DNA of 64,000 nt from Brienomyrus brachyistius (lineage: Eukaryota > Chordata > Actinopteri > Osteoglossiformes > Mormyridae), in assembly GCF_023856365.1 (NCBI RefSeq), contig NC_064549.1, positions 12,239,249 to 12,303,248 on the forward strand, read 5' to 3'. The notes under the pieces were generated by a model, which ran no database searches, was not told where the DNA came from, and saw nothing but the letters and a program-made list of their open reading frames with translations. The position numbers and the translations under genes were made by a program. Every line of letters begins with the position of its first letter. Position 1 is the stretch's first letter. Shown here one piece after another: positions 10,940-19,330 of this stretch.

Positions 10940-12527
10940 CAGTGGGGCAAAAAAGTATTTGGTCAGCCACCGATTGTGCAAGTTCTCCCACTGAAAATGA
11001 TGGCAGAGGTCAGTAATTTTCATCATAGGTACACTTCAACTGTGAGAGACAGAATGTGAAAAAAAAATCCATGAATTCACATGGTAGGATTTTTAAAGAA
11101 TTTATTTGTAAATTAGGGTGGAAAATAAGTATTTGGTCAATAACAAAAATTCAACTCAATACTTTGTAACATAACCTTTGTTGGCAATAACAGAGGTCAA
11201 ACGATTACTATAGGTCTTTACCAGGTTTGCACACACAGTAGCTGGTATTTTGGCCCATTCCTCCATGCAGATCTTCTCGAGAGCAGTGATGTTTTGGGGC
11301 TGTCGCCGAGCAACACGGACTTTCAACTCCCTCCACAGATTTTCTATGGGGTTGAGGTCTGGAGACTGGCTAGGCCACTCCAGGACTTTCAAATGCTTCT
11401 TACAGAGCCACTCCTTTGTTGCCCGGGCAGTGTGTTTGGGATCATTGTCATGTTGGAAGACCCAGCCACGTTTCATCTTCAAAGCTCTCACTGATGGAAG
11501 GAGGTTTTGGCTCAAGATCTCACGATACATGGCCCCATTCATTCTTTCCTTAACACGGATCAGTCGTCCTGTCCCCTTAGCAGAAAAACAGCCCCAAAGC
11601 ATGATGTTTCCCCCCCCATGCTTCACAGTAGGTATGGTGTTCTTGGGATGCAACTCAGTATTCTTCTTCCTCCAAACACGACGAGTTGAGTTTAGACCAA
11701 AAAGTTCTACTTTGGTTTCATCTGACCACATGACATTCTCCCAATCCTCTGCTGTATCATCCATGTGCTCTCTGGCAAACTTCAGACGGGCCTGGACATG
11801 CACTGGCTTCAGCAGCGGAACACGTCTGGCACTGCAGGATTTGATTCCCTGCCGTTGTAGTGTGTTACTGATGGTGACCTTTGTTACTTTGGTCCCAGCT
11901 CTCTGCAGGTCATTCACCAGGTCCCCCCGTGTGGTTCTGGGATTTTTGCTCACCGTTCTCATGATCATTTTGACCCCACGGGATGAGATCTTGCGTGGAG
12001 CCCCAGATCGAGGGAGATTATCAGTGGTCTTGTATGTCTTCCATTTTCTGATAATTGCTCCCACAGTTGATTTTTTCACACCAAGCTGCTTGCCTATTGT
12101 AGATTCACTCTTCCCAGTCTAGTGCAGGTCTACAATTCTTTTTCTGGTGTCCTTCGAAAGCTCTTTGGTCTTGGCCATAGTGGAGTTTGGAGTCTGACTG
12201 TTTGAGGCTGTGGACAGGTGTCTTTTATACAGATAATGAGTTCGAACAGGTGCCATTAAGACAGGTAACGAGTGGAGGACAGAAAAGCTTCAGGTCTGTG
12301 AGAGCCAGAGATTTTCCTTGTTTGAATTGACCAAATACTAATTTTCCATCCTAATTTACAAATAAATTCTTTAAAAATCCTACCATGTGAATTCATGGAT
12401 TTTTTTTTCACATTCTGTCTCTCACAGTTGAAGTGTACCTATGATGAAAATTACTGACCTCTGCCATCATTTTCAGTGGGAGAACTTGCACAATCGGTGG
12501 CTGACCAAATACTTTTTTGCCCCACTG
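10940..12527 (-). mobile_element. Tc1/mariner element, nearly complete (1588 bp)
   Basis: Perfect ends CAGTGGGGCAAAAAAGTATT, flanked by TA duplications at 10938-10939 and 12528-12529. The terminal inverted repeats are about 210 bp (10940-11149 and 12317-12527) and very similar, so the insertion is young compared with the other elements here. The transposase is on the minus strand. Compared with unit 2 this copy lacks 16 bases near 12290 (after AGAAAAGCTTC). Confidence 0.95.
11156..12178 (-). pseudogene. Tc1 transposase with one nonsense codon (340 codons)
   Basis: The natural start is the ATG at 12178 (MAKTKELSKDTRKRIVDLH). Codon 20 is TAG (12119-12121), after which the frame stays open for 320 codons to the stop at 11156. 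An internal start at 12079 would give 307 residues lacking part of the first DNA-binding helix-turn-helix. The catalytic DD34E triad is intact: D in [12 protein letters not shown] in [12 protein letters not shown] in [11 protein letters not shown]. The enzyme cuts at the inverted repeats and inserts at TA. With the shared nonsense codon it is probably inactive. Both units carry the TAG, so it predates the duplication. Confidence 0.93.
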
Positions 12528-12549
12528 TATATGTGTATGTATATGTATG

Positions 12550-12597
<48 letters not shown>

Positions 12598-14196
12598 ACA
12601 TGAATATAGCGCAATAAAAGTAGAATACTAACTTTTACTTACTTTCAAAATGCAGTACAACTGTTTCAAACGCTTTTCGAATTACAGTACTGTAATTTGT
12701 AGTACTGTGGGGAATTCAGATACGCTTATTGTACTTTCACTGTTGCATCTCGTTGGCTCGTCTTTGGCAGTTAATTATAAGCTTTGATTAGTATATATTT
12801 GTCATTGATTGAAAATGTCTTTTTTTCCAGCCATGTTTTCTGTGCACGGACCGTTAGCCTCAGGTATCTAGCCAGAATCACACGGGTAACTGCAAAGCAG
12901 GTTATCAAAGTAAAGTTTTTTTTAAAACTAGTGTTAGTTTTTTCCGTATGTTGTCCTGTGTAGAAATACCCAAAATGAACGCTGTGGACTACTTGATTAC
13001 TATAAGCAAATTATTTAAACAGTATTTGTACAGGAATGACTTTGTTCCAAGCTTCTTGATCCATATAAGCCTGACCTATTAGTATGGCTGATACCTGATC
13101 CATCTAATGGATCAATGCATTGATAGTTCTTTTTCATTCTGTTTAGTGCACTTTTGTGATGTGCCTGTGTCATATATGACCAAAATATGCATTTTATTTA
13201 AAAAAGAAACAAATGTTATTGCTAATACTGTGCACTTTTTTTCTTTTTATGCACTTTGAGATGTGTCTAGGTCAGATTCGACTAAAATATTTTTCTTATT
13301 TCAGAAGGGGAAAAAAATATTGCTCTCAGATTCTGTTCAGTTGTAGCTTTTTAAAATAATGTACCTTGATTTGTGTTTGTTTAAAATGCCATTACCTGCT
13401 GCTTACTGGGCCGCTGAAAATGTCTGGCCCAGCTAAATTTCTTGGTTTGAAAATGTGGCCCAACTACTTTCCAGACCTGGACTAGCCCTACTGAATCATA
13501 CACTAATGTTATTCTGTTATGTGGGCTGTTGTGATAGTGAGATTTGCAGGATGCTGCACGTCAGGTGGTGTCCCTGCTGCAGAATGCCCTGTCTGAACCA
13601 GCACCTAGAGACAGTGAGGGTTGTTGTTATCGCCTTGTATATACGCAATCTGTTATTTCTTAACTAATTTAATTGTAATGTATTTCATGACACTATATTA
13701 AAGCAACAGTGCTGTCAGTAGGAGCTATAAAAAACAGCATATGTTGATGATGGATCAACATTTTATGTAATTGATTATTCAGAGGGTAGTCCTTGTAACA
13801 ATGGCAAATTTGTAGTTTTTTGTGTTTGAAATGATAATGAGATTCTGCAAACCAGGAGCACACTGGTGGACAAGGAGTTCTATAGCAGAATAACAAACTA
13901 GAGCAGAACATGGCAAGGTTTGTCATATCCAGCCAATAGAGTATGTGCTGATTTGAATTGTTATGATTATTTCAATGTCAATCTTATATGTAGTGCTTTA
14001 CATTACTTACATTACACTACTGTTACACTTTCTCATGTCTTATTTTACTCTTTTATAGATCCTCCCCAGGACTGTTTGGGAAAAAATGACAGGGAAAAAG
14101 AGACAAAATTCTGCTTTTAATCACTTGAAAAGAAGGCGCAATCCAGTCAAGTGTTTTCCAGTACAGTTTTACCAGGTTAACAAATATATGGAGAAG
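12598..14196. other. AT-rich stretch of C without a supported gene (copy at 47074-48674)
   Basis: Nothing recognisable for most of its length. At its right end, TTTTACTCTTTTATAG (before 14059) precedes a frame open to 14196 that begins ILPRTVWEKMTGKKRQNSAF and runs straight into the cassette at 14197. It may be a host or element exon interrupted by the cassette. Confidence 0.3.
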
Positions 14197-14554
14197 AATT
14201 CAGCACCTTTCACGATATAGCACAGCATGGCCACGGTCAGAAAATTTGAGCCTGTCCTCCTCCTGAGTACAGTAAAGCTCACTACGCTCTGTGAGCACAG
14301 GAACGGCCCAGCAATGTTTGGTAGGTTTCTGCATTGTTTGCAAATACAGAATATTATCTGCGCGTAAACTAATTAAGGTAAATATGGAAATTCATACAAT
14401 ATATGCTGCAGAATATGAGCTGAATAAAGCATATTAAAAATGCAAAGAATTAAAAAAAATTTAACCACTGACCAAATATGGCACCTACAGTTTTTCAAAT
14501 AGAATTCTAGAACATAATGTTACCGCGACAACTCTGATGTCATCATTCGGAAGG

Positions 14555-14560
14555 TATAAA
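14555..14560 (+). promoter_or_regulatory. TATA box of cassette D
   Basis: GGTATAAACTGAGCTGCAG is conserved in all four cassette copies (14555, 19693, 49033, 54115), about 75 bases before the first ATG in D. The flanking sequence is also conserved, so this is probably the core promoter. Confidence 0.5.
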
Positions 14561-14636
14561 CTGAGCTGCAGGCACTAATACGACTTCAAAACAAATCAGA
14601 CACTGAACAAGACGCATCTCTTAATATAATCTCAAT

Positions 14637-15716
14637 ATGAATTGGTGTTTTCTTAACTGTATTAGGCCGCCAGCGGTACCAAACGACGCTGGGGAAGGTA
14701 CAGAAAGAAAGGAGGAAAGAAAAAGGAAGGACAGAGGAAAGAAAAAGAAATCCTGGCTAAGGAGGTTTTTTGCAAAAAAAGGGAAAGGAAAAAAGGCAAT
14801 GGAGGAGAGCCAGGCAGTGGTGGTGGAGGAGGTGGAGGACAGCCAGGCAGTGGTGGTGGAGGAGGTGGAGGACAGCCAGGCAGTGGTGGTGGAGGAGGTG
14901 GAGGACAGCCAGGCAGTGGTGGTGGAGGAGGAGAGCCAGGCAGTGGTGGTGATGGAGGAGGAGAGCCAGGCAGTGGTGGTGATGGAGGAGGAGAACCTGG
15001 CAGTGGTGGTGATGGAGGAGGAGAACCTGGCAGTGCTGGTGATGGAGGAGGAGAACCTGGCAGTGCTGGTGATGGAGGAGGAGAACCAGGCAGTGCTGGT
15101 GATGGAGGAGGAGAACCAGGCAGTGGTGGTGATGGAGGAGAACCTGGCAGTGGTGGTGATGGAGGAGGAGAACCAGGCAGTGGTGGTGATGAAGGAGGAG
15201 AACCAGGCAGTGGTGGTGATGGAGGAGGAGAGCCAGGCAGTAGTGATGGTGGAGGAGGAGAGCCAGGCAGTGGTGATGGAGGAGTGCAAGGCAATGGAGG
15301 AGAAGTGCAAGGCAATGGAGGAGGAGGAGTGCAAGGCAATGGAGGAGTGCAAGGCAATGGTGGAGGACAGCAAGGCAATGGAGGAGGAGTGCAAGGCAAT
15401 AGAGCAGGAGTGCAAGGCAATAGAGCAGGAGTGCAAGGCAATGGAGGAGTGCAAGTGCAAGGGATTGGAGGAGGAGTGCAAGTTCAAGGGATTGGTGGAG
15501 GAGTGCAATGCAACGGTGGAGGAGTGCAAAGTAACGGTGGAGTACAACAAAGCAACAGTGGAGGAGTACAAGGCAACGGTGGAGGAGTACAACGAAAAGG
15601 TGGAGGAGAGCAAAGCAATGGTGGAGAAGTACATGGCAATGGTGGAGGTGTACAAGGCAATGGTGGAGCAGTACAAAGCAAGGCAGATGATGCAAGATGT
15701 AAATATTTGTAAATAA
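14637..15716 (+). CDS. Repeat protein of cassette D, 359 aa, unidentified
   Basis: The first ATG after the TATA box opens a basic N-terminal region (NDAGEGTERKEERKRKD, then KKKKSWLRRFFAKKGKGKK). It is followed by about 300 residues of low-complexity repeats: first 10-residue units of the MEEENLAVVV type (30 bp), later units of the EECKAME type. It ends QMMQDVNICK with AATAAA overlapping the stop. The plus strand of the repeat is almost pure purine, so all six frames are largely open. I prefer this frame because it is open in both units, whereas the Gly-rich frame has a TAG in unit 2. The charge pattern suggests helical, coiled-coil-like or amphipathic segments. No signal peptide. No known family. 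It may be an expanded minisatellite rather than a selected protein. Confidence 0.4.
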   Translation: MNWCFLNCIRPPAVPNDAGEGTERKEERKRKDRGKKKKSWLRRFFAKKGKGKKAMEESQAVVVEEVEDSQAVVVEEVEDSQAVVVEEVEDSQAVVVEEESQAVVVMEEESQAVVVMEEENLAVVVMEEENLAVLVMEEENLAVLVMEEENQAVLVMEEENQAVVVMEENLAVVVMEEENQAVVVMKEENQAVVVMEEESQAVVMVEEESQAVVMEECKAMEEKCKAMEEEECKAMEECKAMVEDSKAMEEECKAIEQECKAIEQECKAMEECKCKGLEEECKFKGLVEECNATVEECKVTVEYNKATVEEYKATVEEYNEKVEESKAMVEKYMAMVEVYKAMVEQYKARQMMQDVNICK

Positions 15717-15717
15717 A
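15712..15717 (+). terminator. Poly(A) signal AATAAA of cassette D
   Basis: AATAAAGCATTAAAA follows the stop of the long ORF. The copies at 20779, 50127 and 55122 are similar. Confidence 0.5.
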
Positions 15718-16128
15718 GCATTAAAAACGAAGAAGAGTCAGGTGTTTTCAATTGAATGCGAGTAGGTGATGTTAAATATCAGGAATATTCCAAATGTCTA
15801 TTACACGTGTTGCCGATAGGGGGCCATATGGTTTGGGTGATAGGGGTTGCCTTTAAACTTTAATAGAATGAAAATACATTACATGTAATTATGTTGTATT
15901 TTTAATTACGTTTAAGGAATAAAACATAACGGGATGAATGATAGATACACGTTCAGCGGGGACCCGTCCGGCCGCAGCCATGTGTTAGGGGTAGGCCCAA
16001 GCGCCACGCCGTATTTTAAAAGAAAGAACCAAAATGTTTAAGAAAAACTTTAGCGTCGTTTTAAAATAAAAGCAGGCGGAATTCAAACAAGTACAAACAT
16101 GCCCGAAAGAAAGAGCAAATGCTGAGTT

Positions 16129-17228
16129 CAAACAAGCACAAGTGAAACCAACTAACATACAGCACGTCGTTTTAAAAGAAAGCACTTAAACTCGTTACAT
16201 TTAATCAACATGCTTAAAGAATTAGAAGAAAAACTTTAGCGGTATTTACCAGTGTTAGGTTGAATAAAGCATTTTAACAGCAAACTTTCAGAATAGGCCA
16301 AAAGGCGAAATGAGCGAGTCCCAGAGCTCGCCCAAAATAGGCAGGTCTGTTTGAGACCGAAGTGGCCAGCCCGTTTCAAAATGGCGACACCAGCAGAGCG
16401 CCTATTTCAAATAAAAAACGTTATGTTATAGTTTACGTAATGAAGCACTTTTCTGCCAATGTGAATAATAAAGTAAAACGCTCTAAGCATTTCAACAAGA
16501 ATCAAGGAATAACGCGGTTAATTCTTGTTTAAAAGAGCGCATGCGCTCTCCTCTCTGGCTCGCTCTCATGTAGCGCATGCGCGTAGAGCCACAGTATTTT
16601 CTTTAAAGAGCCGACTCTCTTGCGTTAATTTATTTAAACAAGAATTAACTGGGTTATTCCTTGATTCTTTTTCCTTTTCTTTTAAAATAACGCTAAAGTT
16701 TCTTTAAAACATTTCGGTGCTTTCTTGTGGTGCCCAAAGCACAGAATACCCACACTGCTCTGATTACGCTACCTCCTGTTAAGGGCAGGAGGAACCCCTA
16801 ATGTTCCTTCTGTAACGTGGCCAAGTTCGAACCCCACGCAAAGGGACAATAACAAAGAGGCATGTAAAAATAAAATCCAATCCACTTTATTACAAATATC
16901 TAAAATCAATTAGACAAAGAAGGTTGCTGGGGGGGGGCGGGCGGCTGACTATCCTCCAGATAGTAAGGTCAGGTCAGCACGGCCAGCTCTCGGCTCAGGA
17001 GGCCCCTGGTGACAAAGAAAACAGCAAAACACCACTAAGCATGCAACACGACAAACACTACACACAACAGTACAGTGTCCGCTCAGTGTGGCACCCCAAC
17101 AGCAGAGAGCAAAAGCCTGTGCGGATCCAGCCTTGTACAGAAAGATCCCATGTACAAACATAAGAGGAGGGTAGCGGCTGATGTCCACCGCCCAAAATAC
17201 AATACTAAAATTACACTTACAACTAACG
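16129..17228. other. Interior of the inverted-repeat element (copy at 50544-51642)
   Basis: No supported gene. It holds the small foldback at 16497-16669 and repeated short blocks of the AGAAAAACTTTAGCG type (16044, 16227, and reversed near 16690). A B-box-like AGTTCGAACCCCAC (16824) occurs without a tRNA fold. Confidence 0.35.
16497..16669. repeat. Foldback (hairpin) of about 173 bp
   Basis: AAGAATCAAGGAATAACGCG at 16497 is matched in reverse by GGGTTATTCCTTGATTCTT, ending at 16669; the arms extend through TTAATTCTTGTTTA. The loop contains GAGCGCATGCGCTC, itself a palindrome. It may be a small MITE nested inside the larger inverted repeat. Copy near 50912-51082. Confidence 0.7.
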
Positions 17229-17229
17229 C

Positions 17230-17352
17230 ATCGGGATCCCCCCAGAGGAGCTGGATGAAGTGGCCGGGGAGAGGGAAGTCTGGGCCTCCCTGCTGAGACT
17301 GCTGCCCCTGCGACCCAACCCCGGATTAAGCGGAAGATGATGGATGGATGGA
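17230..17352 (+). mobile_element. 3' end of a non-LTR retrotransposon with GATG tail
   Basis: GGCCTCCCTGCTGAGACTGC, CCTGCGACCCAACCCCGGAT and AAGCGGAAGATGATGGATGG form the well-known 3' end of an RTE- or L2-like LINE in fish, ending in (GATG)n. Only the last 120 bases remain. Copy at 51643-51765. Confidence 0.65.
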
Positions 17353-17928
17353 CACTTACAACTTAGCCCATAGCAACAACCAGGGCACTAATAAAACAAA
17401 ACCAAAAGCCTATCAAATAAACCTAAAACAGTGGCTAGTCTGGTCCTTTGCAGGAATGCTTAATGCCCTCGCAGCACAGCGACACCAAGAGGAAGCGTTC
17501 CAATGCTACAGGTACAAAGAAACAATCAACAAAGAAACATAGACCCTTTTATATGTCACAGTATAACCCAAGTTACCAGAGCCTCAATGTCTGTAGCCCA
17601 GCAGCCCGTAGGGGATCACGTCAAATGATAAAATTGCAGTCGCCTCCGCGTCCTCCATGAAGAGTTACATGCTGCTAGCAGTCACCCTGGTAAAATTAAA
17701 CAAACATTCAAGTTCTCAAACAAACCCTCTCCTCCTTTCCTTACCCACAGGGAAGAAGAACCCACCCCATGTCCAGTTGTAAGACATAGCAGCAAGAGAA
17801 TGAGATTCCATCTTGGCAGCCTTTTATAACTTCCTGGTAGGTCATATGACCTGGCTCAAGTGGTTGCCAATATAGTGTAATTACCAGTGCCATGCAACTA
17901 CTCCTACCAGCCCGTTCAGATCCCCACA
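17353..17928. other. Unassigned interior sequence (copy at 51766-52341)
   Basis: No supported gene. Short open frames on both strands have no recognisable domains. Confidence 0.3.
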
Positions 17929-18188
17929 TTCTTTTAAAATACGCTGTGGCGCTTGTGCCTACTCCTAACAACCCGTGCCTGCGGCCAGATGGGCCCCGCT
18001 AGACGTGTATGCGCTAGCTTGCATTCATCCTGCCATATGTTTTATTATTTCTTAAAAACATAATTAAAATTAACACAAATAAATACATGTAATGTATTTT
18101 TATTCTATTAAAGTTTAACGGCAAAACTTATCACCCAAACCATATGGCCCCCTATCGGCAATATACGGTATATGGAGATAACCCCTCG

Positions 18189-18240
18189 ACCAATCAGAAT
18201 AAGGGATACGCTCCCCCTCCCGCTTATGACGTCATAAGCG
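18189..18240. promoter_or_regulatory. CCAAT box plus perfect 20-bp CRE palindrome
   Basis: ACCAATCAG (18189-18197) is followed by CGCTTATGACGTCATAAGCG (18221-18240), a perfect palindrome centred on the CREB/ATF site TGACGTCA. The CCAAT-CRE pair 30 bases apart, just outside the right arm of the long inverted repeat, looks like a promoter core. No ORF of size follows on either strand. The copy at 52602-52653 is unchanged. Confidence 0.5.
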
Positions 18241-19330
18241 GAGCCAAATTTAAGCTCCTCCCAATGTACCACATACTTTTTTTTTAGTACAAATTATTTA
18301 AATATACGATTATAATAATTTAAAAATATATTATAACATGTCATAATTATAAACTATTATTAAACTGTAATAACCCAAATCGTGCTAAATGCTATTTTTA
18401 AATAAAATAATCTTTGTAATTTAAAAACACATATATCCACAATAATTCAAATAAGTGCTAAGTACAACCTATGTTTAAATAAACTGCAATAAATCAATTT
18501 GTGAAATCGTCCAGCTGCCGTGAAGCAGTAGTGAGCGGAAATGATACTTATCTGCTCGTGCACAGCCCAGTTCGGGTTTCCAGTCTAAACTGGGTCGTGA
18601 CTTGTGCAAACGAAGGCATAACAGTGAGGCATGTGTAAACTGTCAATAAAGTAAAACCTGCCCGTAAATTAAAGCTTGTATTAACTATGATTCATTTGCT
18701 CTTTATTTAACGTTTAATAAGAAACCCAACAGGAATGGAATATGACACTCTTATAAGGTCATGGCCACCTCCCCAAAGACAGTCGGCCCACTTTACTTGG
18801 GGGCCACAAATTACTTAGAAGTAAGTCAGTTACTACTGAAGTACAAATCATGGACAAATATAGTCACTACTTGAGATAAATGATGCATCGTGATTTTTTA
18901 TGATGAACAGATGAGCATATATTGTGCATTTGACCTTCAGTAATTCCTTAAGTAGCTCACAAACGGTTACTGAACAAACACAGTAACAAATATAGTAACA
19001 GCCTGAGATGCCTCACGATATATTAATGATGCAAACATCAGATCAGTATTTCACTTGTCTTATGTTTGTTCATCATTAATGAATGAGATCTTTGTGTAAC
19101 TGAGATGTATATTGTGGTTAATTAATACATCAGTAATAGCATAATACTATATTATTTGTGCCCCCTCAAATAAAGTGTTACCAAAAACTAGAATTAGTTA
19201 GAACTGCTACTGTGTATTTTGAAAATGTCATATTTTTTATATATAAAGCCCCGATTCCCAGCTTGAAGTCGCTGGGCCACACTTTGAGGAGGCAATCTCC
19301 AGAATCTGGGTATTAACGGTCTCATCACTA
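18241..19330. other. Very AT-rich spacer (copy at 52654-53742)
   Basis: No supported gene. It includes a small stem (CCCAGTTCGGGTTTCCAGTCTAAACTGGG region near 18567-18595) and several AATAAA-like strings. Confidence 0.35.

Larger units (their letters stand above)
14197..16128 (+). repeat. Cassette D: promoter, repeat ORF and poly(A) signal
   Basis: A 1.93-kb block that recurs at 19331-21189 in the same orientation. It begins AATTCAGCAC and ends TGCTGAGTT, a possible imperfect 9-10 bp inverted repeat, which would make it a mobile or duplicated gene cassette. Contents: TATA box at 14555, long ORF at 14637, AATAAA at 15712, then an arm of the long inverted repeat at 15810-16026. Confidence 0.7.
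15810..18161. mobile_element. Long inverted repeat pair enclosing 1.9 kb
   Basis: The left arm 15810-16026 (TTGCCGATAGGGGGCCATAT onward) is matched in reverse by 17929-18161. The arms share TATGGTTTGGGTGATA, TTTAATAGAATGAAAATACA and CGTATTTTAAAAGAA blocks. This may be a non-autonomous DNA transposon with arms over 200 bp. The left arm lies within cassette D and recurs in D' (about 20880-21085), so cassette and element overlap. Copy at about 50225-52574. Confidence 0.6.

Noticed and set aside
10611..11059. Several Tyr/Ile/Cys/Val-rich ORFs over 100 aa on both strands (also 45087-45518)
   Set aside because: They are translations of the TA/TG microsatellite, sometimes joined to the Tc1 terminal repeat.
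11250..12122. 290-aa plus-strand ORF
   Set aside because: Antisense shadow of the Tc1 transposase.
14662..15695. Pro-rich, His/Leu-rich and Ser/Thr-rich ORFs on the minus strand of cassette D (and at 19885-20739 and the unit 2 copies)
   Set aside because: The repeat lacks stops in nearly every frame. The minus-strand frames have no promoter or poly(A) signal in the right place.
16823..16838. tRNA B-box-like AGTTCGAACCCCAC
   Set aside because: The flanking bases do not fold into a T arm with acceptor and anticodon stems, and no A box was found at the right distance.
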